Source of the DNA: Snodgrassella alvi
Lineage (GTDB): Bacteria > Pseudomonadota > Gammaproteobacteria > Burkholderiales > Neisseriaceae
DNA length: 64,000 nucleotides
NCBI RefSeq assembly: GCF_040741455.2
Contig: NZ_CP160328.2
Location: forward strand, 992,001-1,056,000
Direction of reading: 5' to 3'
The position numbers and the translations under genes are program-made. Below the pieces are notes generated by a model that searched no databases, was not told the DNA's origin, and saw only the letters and a program-made list of their open reading frames with translations. This document shows, one piece after another, positions 18,374 through 26,592 of the stretch (within the stretch, counting starts at the first letter, position 1; each line of letters opens with the position of its first letter).

Positions 18374-18982
18374 ATGAACCCGCCTACCGTCTACCTTGCT
18401 TCCGGCAGCCCCCGTCGGTATGAAATCCTCACCAATCTTGGCTACCATGTATTGCGGTTGCCCGCAGAGATTGATGAAACGCCCTACCCAGACGAAAACG
18501 CCACTAAATATGTGCAGCGCATGGCACGTATGAAAAACAGTGCAGCACTCAGTACATGGCACCAGACACAGCAACAGCCACCGGAATTTCCGCTGATCAG
18601 CGCCGACACCACCGTTAGCCTGAATAACCTCATTCTGGGCAAACCAGTCAACACCGACGATGCGGCACGCATGCTCAAACTACTTTCAGGCTGCCAGCAT
18701 CAGGTACATACCGCCGTTTCCATCTACTGGCACAACCAAACCCTGCACAGCCTGCAAACCAGCACTGTACACTTTGCACCCTTACAGGATGAACAGATTA
18801 CTGCTTACATTGCCAGCGGTGAACCACTGGACAAAGCCGGAGCCTATGGCATCCAGGGGCTGGGCGGAATGCTGGTTCAGCACATCAGCGGTAGCTTTAC
18901 CGGTATCATGGGCTTACCCGTTTATGAAACCACCCAGCTACTCAACCAATGCGGCTGCACTCCACTTACCAATCCAGATTAA
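18374..18982 (+). CDS. maf: Maf-family nucleoside triphosphate pyrophosphatase (YhdE type)
   Basis: The 202-residue product has the Maf signature YLASGSPRRYEIL, the catalytic/metal block ISADTTVSLNNLILGKP and the C-terminal DKAGAYGIQGLGG and GSFTGIMGLP. These match the YhdE (dTTP/UTP) subgroup rather than YceF. Maf proteins hydrolyse noncanonical or modified NTPs and affect septation. A second, YceF-type Maf is at 61917-62507. The gene follows acuI by 151 bases and precedes a small lipoprotein by 23. Confidence 0.93.
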   Translation: MNPPTVYLASGSPRRYEILTNLGYHVLRLPAEIDETPYPDENATKYVQRMARMKNSAALSTWHQTQQQPPEFPLISADTTVSLNNLILGKPVNTDDAARMLKLLSGCQHQVHTAVSIYWHNQTLHSLQTSTVHFAPLQDEQITAYIASGEPLDKAGAYGIQGLGGMLVQHISGSFTGIMGLPVYETTQLLNQCGCTPLTNPD

Positions 18983-19005
18983 TCCACACAATATCTATAT
19001 TCATC

Positions 19006-19248
19006 ATGAAAATACTGCCTTTACTACCTATTTTCGCCATTACCAGTCTGGCTGCCTGCTCACACCATGAAAATTATCGCAGCGCCAGTGAAGCTGCAGC
19101 CATCACCGCCTCCGATGTCCAAAACGCTCACCTTGAAGCTACCACTACTCTCGACCGGATTGCTGATGAAACTGCCTCAGATAGCATTATCCCATCAACC
19201 TCTGTCAATTCTTCCCGACCAGCCTCTATACCTCAGCAACCAAACTAG
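19006..19248 (+). CDS. Small hypothetical lipoprotein
   Basis: The 80-residue product has a signal peptide MKILPLLPIFAITSLAAC, with lipobox SLAAC and the modified Cys at 18. The mature part is short, polar and Ala/Ser/Thr-rich with no recognisable domain (SASEAAAITASDVQNAHLEA). The frame starts earlier, but ATG 19006 is the only start that gives a signal peptide. It lies 23 bases after maf and may be co-transcribed. Function unknown. Confidence 0.6.
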   Translation: MKILPLLPIFAITSLAACSHHENYRSASEAAAITASDVQNAHLEATTTLDRIADETASDSIIPSTSVNSSRPASIPQQPN

Positions 19249-19456
19249 ACAACTCCCAGCTATACTTACCCACCTAAAATTATCCAAACGCATATTGACT
19301 GCGCAACGATCTCACCCATTCACCTGCAATTAATAACAATGATTCAGAATAATCAAAAAATCACAAAACCGGTTAGCTTACATCAACAGAAGTAATATCC
19401 AACAGCATAACCCACATAAAAACAAATCATTATCAGCAAGCTACAGCTAGATACAA

Positions 19457-19509
19457 TTGACGCAGAAAAATCACAACCCTACCATTCTTGATTAAATAAC
19501 TTAATCAAG
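19457..19509 (+). promoter_or_regulatory. Promoter and palindromic operator touching the umuD start codon
   Basis: A perfect 9-bp inverted repeat, CTTGATTAA (19487-19495) and TTAATCAAG (19501-19509) with five bases between, ends exactly at the ATG at 19510. A possible promoter is TTGACG (19457-19462), 17 bases, TACCAT (19480-19485), which puts the start site inside the palindrome. No Shine-Dalgarno is present in this stretch. The repeat is not the E. coli LexA box (CTGT-N8-ACAG). I read it as a repressor site; it could also act as an mRNA hairpin. Confidence 0.6.
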
Positions 19510-20133
19510 ATGAGCATATTAGTGGTTGATACAACAGCAAAATCCAACACACACGGTGGTAGCAGAACCGGCGCTGGACGCAAAGCCAGAATTGCCGGAC
19601 CAAAAATAGTTAAACGCATCCCCGTCAGCCTAATACCAACAGTAGAGCACCTGATTGATCAGCTGGCTGACAGTCCATTACAACCAGCACAACATCTACC
19701 ACTCGACTGCTGGAAAATAGCCAGCGACCTCAGCCAGCTAAGCATTCCACTGGCCACAGAAACTATTCCTGCCGGCTTCCCCAGCCCGGCAGAACCATAC
19801 ATCAGCGACTATCTGGATTTCAACCAGTACCTGATCAAAAATCAGGCCGCTACCATTGCCGTACGCTGCGGCGGAGACTCCATGCACGATGCCGGCATCA
19901 GTCGTGACGACCTACTAATCATCGACCGCTCCCTCACCCCTAAACACCGCGACATTGTCATGGCCGATTTAGGTAACGAATTCACCATCAAACGCCTGCA
20001 CAGACTCGACAACGGCAACGTCGAACTGCATTCCGAAAACAGCAGCCAATCCTATCCCAACTTCAGCTTTAGCGAAGGCGACACCCTCGCCATCGTCGGC
20101 GTCGTCACCTATGTCATCAAACACGTCCGCTAA
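19510..20133 (+). CDS. umuD: UmuD-like self-cleaving polymerase V subunit with N-terminal extension
   Basis: This S24/LexA-type protein has 207 residues (E. coli UmuD is 139). The C-terminal peptidase domain has Ser124 in CGGDSMHDAG and Lys161 in FTIKRL as the Ser-Lys dyad, and an Ala88-Gly89 cleavage site in TIPAGFPSP. Residues 1-85 are extra: a basic GGSRTGAGRKARIAGPK stretch, then KRIPVSLIPTVEHLIDQL, a strand-helix pattern like ribbon-helix-helix DNA-binding segments. UmuD normally activates UmuC after RecA-stimulated cleavage; the extension suggests a repressor role as well (inference). First gene of a three-gene operon, ten bases before the next. Confidence 0.85.
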   Translation: MSILVVDTTAKSNTHGGSRTGAGRKARIAGPKIVKRIPVSLIPTVEHLIDQLADSPLQPAQHLPLDCWKIASDLSQLSIPLATETIPAGFPSPAEPYISDYLDFNQYLIKNQAATIAVRCGGDSMHDAGISRDDLLIIDRSLTPKHRDIVMADLGNEFTIKRLHRLDNGNVELHSENSSQSYPNFSFSEGDTLAIVGVVTYVIKHVR

Positions 20134-20143
20134 CCCATAAACC

Positions 20144-21535
20144 ATGTACTCAGATCAGCAACTCGCCTTTGTCGACATCGAAACCACCGGCGGCCGCACC
20201 ACCAGCGACCGCATAACCGAAATCGCTGTCGTCTATACTGAAGCCGGCCAACAGCAGCTCTTCCATACCCTGCTTAACCCCGGCACCAGCATTCCACCTT
20301 TTATTCAAGCGCTCACCGGCATCAGCAACCAAATGGTAGAACAGGCACCATACTTTAATAACGAAATTGCCAGCCAGCTTGCCACCATCTTCAAAGATCG
20401 CATCTTCGTTGCCCACAACGTACGCTTTGATTACGGCTTCATTAAAGCCGCCTTCAAACGACTCGGCCACACCTTTAATCCGCAGCAACTGTGTACCGTC
20501 AAACTGTCACGCCTGCTCTATCCCGAACACAAACATCACGGCCTAGACAAAATCATCGCCCGCCACAAAATCGACATGCACAACCGTCACCGTGCCTTTG
20601 CCGATGCCCGTGCCATCTACGACTTCTGGCAGCAACTCAAACACAACTTTTCAGCCGACACCCTGCAACAGGCCTGCAAAACCATCATGCAGCGCCCCAG
20701 TCTGCCCGCCCACCTCCACAGCGACATCCTGAAAAACATCCGCGACGATTACGGCGTATACCTCATATACGGCGACAACGACCTGCCCCTGTATATCGGC
20801 AAAAGCAAACAAGTCAAAACCCGCCTGCTGAGCCACTTCAACCAGGATGTGCACAACAGCAAAGAAATGAGCCTGTCACAACAGGCCAGAAAAATAGACA
20901 TCATCCCCTGTAGCGGCGAACTGGATGCCTTGCTAACCGAATCAGCACAAATCAAACAGCGTCAACCCATCCTTAACCGCCGCCTGCGCCGCCAGAAAGA
21001 CCTGTTTAGCTTCAGGGTCGACACCAATGCGCACGGCTACGACACCTTGAGTATCGTCCCCATGCGCCATGTTCTACTTAACCAGCAGCAGCGCTACTAC
21101 GGCCTGTTTCACAGTAAAAGCGATGCCCAGAAAACCATCAACAGCACCATCAGCAGCACCGACCTGTGCCTGCAAACCCTCGGTATCGAAAAAGGCAGCA
21201 GCAACCGCCCCTGTTTCCGCCACCAGCTACACCAGTGCAGCGGCGCCTGTGTCCACAAAATCAGCGCCGACATGCACAACCTCAAACTGGCATTGGCCTT
21301 ACAAAAAATCAAACTGGCCGCTTGGCCATTTAATCACTACGCCTACGTCAAAGAAAAACAGAAATACCACATCTTCCATCACTGGATTTATCTGGGTAGC
21401 GCCAGCAATAGCGACGAACTGCACACCATCCTCAGCCAACCACAAGGCCAGCTGGATCGCGACGTCTACCAGATCATCCAGCAACACAAACACCGCCTGC
21501 AAACCCTGAACCCCTCCCATGTTTGCCCTGATTGA
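20144..21535 (+). CDS. DnaQ-like exonuclease fused to GIY-YIG endonuclease domain
   Basis: A 463-residue two-nuclease fusion. Residues 1-170 are a DEDDh 3'-5' exonuclease: Asp11 and Glu13 (VDIETTGG), Asp96 (AHNVRFDYGF), His149 and Asp154 (HRAFADARA). Residues 198-285 are a GIY-YIG domain like UvrC/Cho: GVYLIYG with YIGKSKQVKTRLLSH, and Glu266 (LLTESAQIK) and Asn278. A Cys-containing segment follows (PCFRHQLHQCSGACVHK, about 358-375), recalling the UvrC Cys cluster. It is sandwiched in the umuD-umuC operon and overlaps umuC by 17 bases. Role unproven; DNA-damage incision or trimming coupled to translesion synthesis is likely. Confidence 0.85.
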   Translation: MYSDQQLAFVDIETTGGRTTSDRITEIAVVYTEAGQQQLFHTLLNPGTSIPPFIQALTGISNQMVEQAPYFNNEIASQLATIFKDRIFVAHNVRFDYGFIKAAFKRLGHTFNPQQLCTVKLSRLLYPEHKHHGLDKIIARHKIDMHNRHRAFADARAIYDFWQQLKHNFSADTLQQACKTIMQRPSLPAHLHSDILKNIRDDYGVYLIYGDNDLPLYIGKSKQVKTRLLSHFNQDVHNSKEMSLSQQARKIDIIPCSGELDALLTESAQIKQRQPILNRRLRRQKDLFSFRVDTNAHGYDTLSIVPMRHVLLNQQQRYYGLFHSKSDAQKTINSTISSTDLCLQTLGIEKGSSNRPCFRHQLHQCSGACVHKISADMHNLKLALALQKIKLAAWPFNHYAYVKEKQKYHIFHHWIYLGSASNSDELHTILSQPQGQLDRDVYQIIQQHKHRLQTLNPSHVCPD

Positions 21536-22787
21536 CGGCAATAACTTCTATTGCTCCTGCGAAAGAGTTTACCGCCCCGAGCTCAGACAACAGCCCATCA
21601 TCGTACTCAGTAACAACGACGGCTGCGTCATCTCACGTTCCAACGAAGCCAAAGACATAGGCATCAAAATGGGCGTACCCTACTTTCAGATTCAGCATCT
21701 CATACAACAAGGCAAACTAACCGTTTTTTCATCCAACTACGAACTGTATGCCGACCTATCACGGCGCATGATGAGCACCATCGCTTCCCTTGTGCCCGCC
21801 ATCGAAATCTACTCCATCGACGAATGCTTTGCCGACCTGCAAGGACTAAGCAACCTGCACCAGATTGGACACAACATCCGCAACCGCATCCAGCAATGGG
21901 TTGGCATACCCACCTGCGTCGGCATTGCCCCCACCCGAACACTGGCCAAATTCTGTAACCACCTAGCCAAACGCCACCGCCACCATTTCAACGGCGTTGT
22001 CGTCTGGACAGACTGGAGTCACAACATCCAGAAACGTGCCCTTGCCAGCGAACCCGTCACCGAAATCTGGGGTATTGGCCGCCGAATCGGCCACAAACTA
22101 GCCGCACAGGGTATCCACACCGCCCTTGACTTCATCAACGCCCACACTCCCACCCTGCGCAAACAGTTTGGCGTTGTACTCGAACGTACCCAGCGCGAAA
22201 TGCAGGGTATCCCCTGTAGCGAACTTATCATTGAAGAAGCCAACCGCCAGAACATCGTACGCAGCCGCAGCTTCGGCAGAATGGTCACCAGCCTCGAAGG
22301 TCTGCAAGCAGCCATCAGCCACCACATCACCGCTGGCGCCGCCAAACTGCGCGAACAGCATAGTCAGGCACATATCATCGGCGTATTTATCTACACCAAC
22401 CGCTTCCGCCACGACCTGCCCCAATACAATGGCTACCAATTCATCAAACTGCCACATGCCAGCGCCGACAGCATCACCCTGAATCGCATCGCCCAGAATT
22501 TACTGCGCCGCATCTACCGCCCCGGCTACGAATACAAAAAATGCGGCATCGAACTGGGCGGCATCGAACCAACACATCACTTCCAACAACTGGATTTACT
22601 CTGCCCCAGCCAACACAACCACCGCCCCGAACTGATGGTCGCATGGGACAACATCACCAACCACTACGGCCGCAATAGCATCCAACTGGGTAGCGAACTG
22701 CAATCCAACCACTGGCTCATGACCCGTGCCCAACTTAGCCCCTGCTACACCACTCAGATAACTGACTTAGCTGTAATCACCAGTTAA
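21519..22787 (+). CDS. umuC: Y-family DNA polymerase V catalytic subunit UmuC
   Basis: The 422-residue product is a full-length Y-family polymerase. Catalytic acidic residues are Asp6 (FALIDGNNFY) and Asp101/Glu102 (YSIDECFADL). The steric-gate region (NFYCSCERV), helix-hairpin-helix (EIWGIGRRIGHKL) and little-finger domain are present, and a clamp-binding motif QQLDLL lies near residue 357, where UmuC usually has QLNLF. It performs error-prone bypass of lesions with UmuD'. The start overlaps the preceding nuclease gene by 17 bases, implying coupled translation. Confidence 0.95.
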   Translation: MFALIDGNNFYCSCERVYRPELRQQPIIVLSNNDGCVISRSNEAKDIGIKMGVPYFQIQHLIQQGKLTVFSSNYELYADLSRRMMSTIASLVPAIEIYSIDECFADLQGLSNLHQIGHNIRNRIQQWVGIPTCVGIAPTRTLAKFCNHLAKRHRHHFNGVVVWTDWSHNIQKRALASEPVTEIWGIGRRIGHKLAAQGIHTALDFINAHTPTLRKQFGVVLERTQREMQGIPCSELIIEEANRQNIVRSRSFGRMVTSLEGLQAAISHHITAGAAKLREQHSQAHIIGVFIYTNRFRHDLPQYNGYQFIKLPHASADSITLNRIAQNLLRRIYRPGYEYKKCGIELGGIEPTHHFQQLDLLCPSQHNHRPELMVAWDNITNHYGRNSIQLGSELQSNHWLMTRAQLSPCYTTQITDLAVITS

Positions 22788-23533
22788 AAATACACACGAA
22801 TTAAACCATAGTAAATTTTTATATAAAAATAACTAAATATCAGCTTATCTAGCAATACAGCAATAATTTATTTAAACAAATTCTATAACTGGGAAATCTG
22901 TGCAATAAATGCCTTTTAAATTTGGCTAATCTGGAACCTTCTATTTTTTGTTTCACACTCCCTGAGCATCAGAATCCACCATCCCGCATTCTAAAAAATT
23001 TCCAAATTTCTTTATTCCGTTAAATATTCATCTCAATTTTCTAGTCCAGAAATCTTGATTCATTAAGAAAAAGAAGAATAAGTACAACATACTAATACCA
23101 AAAACATTCAGGTACGTAAAATCACAGTTTTTCCGGATCAGAAAACAATATCCGGTTTACTTGGCAAGACAAACGCATAAAACATGAACCAAGAAGCATT
23201 TTCTACAACTATTTACACACCAAAATTTCCAGTTCGGTATTTTGCCCTGATGTGTGACAAATAGAAGGAGTACTTAACGAGAGAGTGAACAGCCATAGCT
23301 AAACAGTATTAATAAAATTTAAATACCCTCACTTAATAACAGAAGCCAACAGACCGTCTTAATTCCTACATTAAAAGATATTGAAACAGTCACAAAAGCT
23401 TATAAAATGAGTCTATTTTCTACAGACTTCTTCTAAGCAGAAGAGTATTTAATATTATTGCTTGTAAAAAATCAGAAGAGTTATTATTTGATCTTATGAG
23501 ATATCATCAATAACCACAATTTAAACATCATAT
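22788..23533. other. Gene-free AT-rich stretch
   Basis: 746 bases between umuC and the nicotinamidase gene. It is AT-rich with no reading frame of useful length on either strand and no clear terminator or RNA. It marks the change from C-rich operon DNA to the AT-rich accessory block. Confidence 0.6.
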
Positions 23534-24079
23534 ATGAAAGCACTGATTTCAATCGATTACACCAATGACTTTATCGCAACAGACGGCGCGCTTACAACCG
23601 GAAAAGCCGGACAATCAATTGAAAACGCGATGGTGAATTTAACCAAAACCTTTATGGAACAGGGAGATTTCGTAGTATTTGCCATAGATGCACACAAAGC
23701 AGATGATAATTATCACCCTGAAAACAAACTTTTCCCACCACATAATGTCATCGGTACTCAGGGGCAAGAATTGTATGGCGTACTCAAACAACTATACAGA
23801 CAAAATCAAACCAACCCACAAGTATACTGGCTGAATAAACGCCATTATTCCGCTTTCAGCGGCACCGATCTGGATATACGCTTGCGCGAAAGAAATATTA
23901 CCGAAATACATTTAACCGGTGTATGCACCGATATCTGTGTGCTACATACCGCCGTAGATGCCTATAATCTGAACTATAAAATAGTCATACATCAGAGTGC
24001 CGTTGCCAGCTTCGATTCTATCGGTCATGAGTGGGCATTAAAACATTTTCAAAACACTTTAGGTGCAACTATTGTATGA
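23534..24079 (+). CDS. pncA: Nicotinamidase, Bacillus-type (isochorismatase fold)
   Basis: The 181-residue cysteine hydrolase has the triad Asp8 (SIDYTNDF), Lys102 (NKRHYSAFSGTDL) and Cys135 (GVCTDICVLHTAVDAYN). Likely metal ligands are Asp52, His54 and His61. The blocks RLRERNITE, LFPPHNVIGTQGQELYG and AVASF near the C-terminus resemble, from memory, Bacillus PncA (YueJ) more than proteobacterial PncA. Nicotinamidase converts nicotinamide to nicotinate for NAD salvage. It is isolated, flanked by 746 and 233 gene-free bases. Other isochorismatase-like hydrolase functions remain possible. Confidence 0.82.
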   Translation: MKALISIDYTNDFIATDGALTTGKAGQSIENAMVNLTKTFMEQGDFVVFAIDAHKADDNYHPENKLFPPHNVIGTQGQELYGVLKQLYRQNQTNPQVYWLNKRHYSAFSGTDLDIRLRERNITEIHLTGVCTDICVLHTAVDAYNLNYKIVIHQSAVASFDSIGHEWALKHFQNTLGATIV

Positions 24080-24312
24080 TGATTTAATTTTGATAACTGA
24101 AATTAAAAGGAATAAACTAATATATTTCTAAAATAAGAGAAAATTATAACAATACTATTAAGTATAAGTGATGAAACTAATAAATATGTATAATTATATA
24201 ATGTATTGTTTTATATATATGGACATATATTAATTTTTAACTTAATCTATTATTTATTGGCAATTAGTATTTAATTATTTTAGTAACACTAAGATAATAA
24301 GGAAAACAGGAT

Positions 24313-25635
24313 TTGAACAAATATAATTTACATCTATTAATTATATCCATATTTTTAATACCATTATCTATCTATTTAGTTTATCCAGGCATAATATATG
24401 GCGACACATATAATCAATATTATCAAGCGTTGACCAATAACTATGAAGATTGGCACCCTCCAATATTAAGCCATATATGGCGCATTCTGTTAATTACAAC
24501 AGGTACTAAGTATTCTTTATATGCTATATTAATTATTATCAATAGTCTTTCACTGGTATTATTATTATCAAACTTAAAAAAAAGGTACGTTGTACTACTT
24601 TATTTAATTTTATATTTTTCACCTTTATTTTTTAGTTATTTTGGCTGGGTTTATAAAGACTTTTTTCTTGCAACATTAATATTATTGATTAGTGGACTAT
24701 TACCAATATATCTAAAGCATAAAAATATAATATTTAGAATTATATTAATACTTTTGTTAATCTTCACCTCTCTTTTTAGGGCAAATGCAGCTTTCATAAC
24801 TGCTCCAATAATAATGTATTTAGCTTTTTCCAATTGGAATAAAAAAATCATATGTTATTCTGTTTTATTATCTATTTTATTAGTTTTAGTTCAAAGTCCA
24901 ATAAACCATACAATACTTAAAGCACATAAAAATTATCCAATAATATCCCTAAAAGTATTTGATATTTCAGGCATATCTCATTTTAGCAAAATAAATTACT
25001 TTCCTATTGGTCTTTCAGATCATGAGAAAGATATGGTACTGGGAAAATGTTATTCGTCAGAATTATGGGATAACTATGCAGGATGGGGAAAATGTAGTTT
25101 TCTTCTCAACAAATTAAATAGTGGTAATAATATAAAATCTGTCAATGAGTTACTGACAAAACAATGGATAGCTTCTATTAAGAAACATCCATATTATTAT
25201 ATTAAGCATCGTATCAGTCATTTTATAATATTTCTCACAAACCATAATTCATATGGATATGGTTTAGATTTGGGCTTTTACGATGCTAGCAAAGATAACG
25301 AAAAAACTTATGAACCTAAATCCCAAAAATTTGAATCCATTTATAAAAAAATATTTTTGAATAAAAATAGCTTATTCTCCTATACGCTTAGTGGTCTTCC
25401 ATGGCTATTAGTCTTAATCATATTATTTATAAAAACATTTAAGAAAAATTTTGATTTTAATTCACAACACTATAAATTGATTAATTGTCTTTGCTTTTCC
25501 GGTATTTTTTATATAGGAATGTATTTGTTTATTGGTGTTGCCAGTGACTTAAGATATTTATTACCATCTCAGTATTTAGGCATAGCAGCAATAATATATT
25601 TTTATACTTATAAAATAAAGGATACAAAGAAATGA
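24313..25635 (+). CDS. Polytopic membrane protein, probable GT-C-type glycosyltransferase
   Basis: A 440-residue hydrophobic protein with about nine to eleven TM segments. The first periplasmic loop has an acidic/aromatic motif (YPGIIYGDTYNQYYQALTNN, then EDWHPP), as in GT-C enzymes that use polyprenyl-phosphate sugars, and the C-terminal YLFIGVASDLRYLLPSQYLG has the usual Arg-Tyr. The start is TTG at 24313, preceded by GGAAAACAGGA. It overlaps the next gene by four bases (ATGA), a polyprenyl-phosphate GT2, which would supply the donor. GC content is much lower than the rest of the window. The acceptor (protein, lipid or polysaccharide) is unknown. Confidence 0.65.
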   Translation: MNKYNLHLLIISIFLIPLSIYLVYPGIIYGDTYNQYYQALTNNYEDWHPPILSHIWRILLITTGTKYSLYAILIIINSLSLVLLLSNLKKRYVVLLYLILYFSPLFFSYFGWVYKDFFLATLILLISGLLPIYLKHKNIIFRIILILLLIFTSLFRANAAFITAPIIMYLAFSNWNKKIICYSVLLSILLVLVQSPINHTILKAHKNYPIISLKVFDISGISHFSKINYFPIGLSDHEKDMVLGKCYSSELWDNYAGWGKCSFLLNKLNSGNNIKSVNELLTKQWIASIKKHPYYYIKHRISHFIIFLTNHNSYGYGLDLGFYDASKDNEKTYEPKSQKFESIYKKIFLNKNSLFSYTLSGLPWLLVLIILFIKTFKKNFDFNSQHYKLINCLCFSGIFYIGMYLFIGVASDLRYLLPSQYLGIAAIIYFYTYKIKDTKK

Positions 25636-26537
25636 ATGTGGCAGTCTTAATACCATGTTATAACGAAGCCATTACTATTGAAAAAGTTATAAATGATTTT
25701 CGTAAGGCCGTCCCCAACTCAACTATTTATGTTTATGATAACAATTCATCTGATGGTACAAAAGAAATTGCAAAAAATACTGGAGCCTTGGTTAAAGAAG
25801 AATATATTCAAGGAAAAGGAGCTGTAATCAGAAAAATGTTCGTAGATATTGATGCGGACTACTATATCATGGTTGACGGTGATGATACATATGATGCCCA
25901 AATAGCGCCAAAAATGTTGGAATTAGCTATACAAAACAACTATGATTTAGTTAATGCTATTAGAATAGAAACTGAAAATAATGCTTATAGGTCAGGTCAT
26001 AAACTTGGTAATAAAGTAATCACGGGAGCAGTAAAAATATTATTTGGCAATCGAGTTCATGATATGCTATCAGGATATAAAATTTTTTCTAAGCGATTTG
26101 TAAAGTCATTTCCTGCAAATGAAAAAGGCTTTGCAATTGAAACTGAAATAGCCATACATGCTCTCCAATTGAATGTAGCTATTGGACATATTGAAGCTCC
26201 TTATAAAGGAAGACCAGAAGGCTCTACGAGTAAATTAAATACCTACAAAGACGGTATGCGCATCTTAATGCTGATCATCAAATTATGTAAACATGAAAGG
26301 CCATTATTATTATTCGGTTTTATTTCAACGATATTCATAATAATATCGCTTATATTATTCACTCCAATTTTAATTAATTACTATAATACTGGTTTAGTTC
26401 CAAGATTTCCTACATTAATAACATCTATAGGAATTGGAATTGTAGGTATTATTACTTTTTTTTCTGGACTTATTTTAAATACAGTCACCAAAGGTATAAA
26501 AGAACTTAAATACTTGTGTTTTTTAAATGTTAAATAA
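25632..26537 (+). CDS. GT2 family glycosyltransferase, polyprenyl-phosphate type
   Basis: The 301-residue product has a DPM/DPG synthase-like GT-A domain: IPCYNEAITIEKV, DNNSSDGTKEIA, the metal motif MVDGDDTYDA (DxD), and DMLSGYKIFSKRFVKSFPANEKGF for the acceptor side. Two C-terminal TM helices (about 225-285) follow. Such enzymes move a sugar from a nucleotide donor to undecaprenyl phosphate. The four-base overlap with the GT-C-like gene makes a donor-synthase/transferase pair the likely arrangement. Low GC and isolation point to acquired DNA. Confidence 0.85.
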   Translation: MNVAVLIPCYNEAITIEKVINDFRKAVPNSTIYVYDNNSSDGTKEIAKNTGALVKEEYIQGKGAVIRKMFVDIDADYYIMVDGDDTYDAQIAPKMLELAIQNNYDLVNAIRIETENNAYRSGHKLGNKVITGAVKILFGNRVHDMLSGYKIFSKRFVKSFPANEKGFAIETEIAIHALQLNVAIGHIEAPYKGRPEGSTSKLNTYKDGMRILMLIIKLCKHERPLLLFGFISTIFIIISLILFTPILINYYNTGLVPRFPTLITSIGIGIVGIITFFSGLILNTVTKGIKELKYLCFLNVK

Positions 26538-26564
26538 ATTATAAAATTTATAAATGAAATAAAA

Positions 26565-26592
26565 ATTCAGGTAGCTTCTTAGCTACCTGAAT
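26565..26592 (+). terminator. Terminator after the glycosyltransferase pair (DUS-like core)
   Basis: A perfect 12-bp stem (26565-26576 with 26581-26592) with loop TCTT. Each arm contains GCTACCTGAA, the core of the Eikenella-type uptake sequence, which differs from the GCTGCCTGAA seen at 2293 and 7458. There is no strong T-run after it. Confidence 0.65.

Noticed and set aside
20150-20488. Long antisense frames opposite the DnaQ/GIY-YIG and umuC genes
   Set aside because: They mirror the strong codon bias of the C-rich plus strand; catalytic motifs are all on the plus strand.
22788-23533. Possible small RNA or decayed gene after umuC
   Set aside because: No frame fragments of known proteins and no GC-rich stem-loop structure were found.
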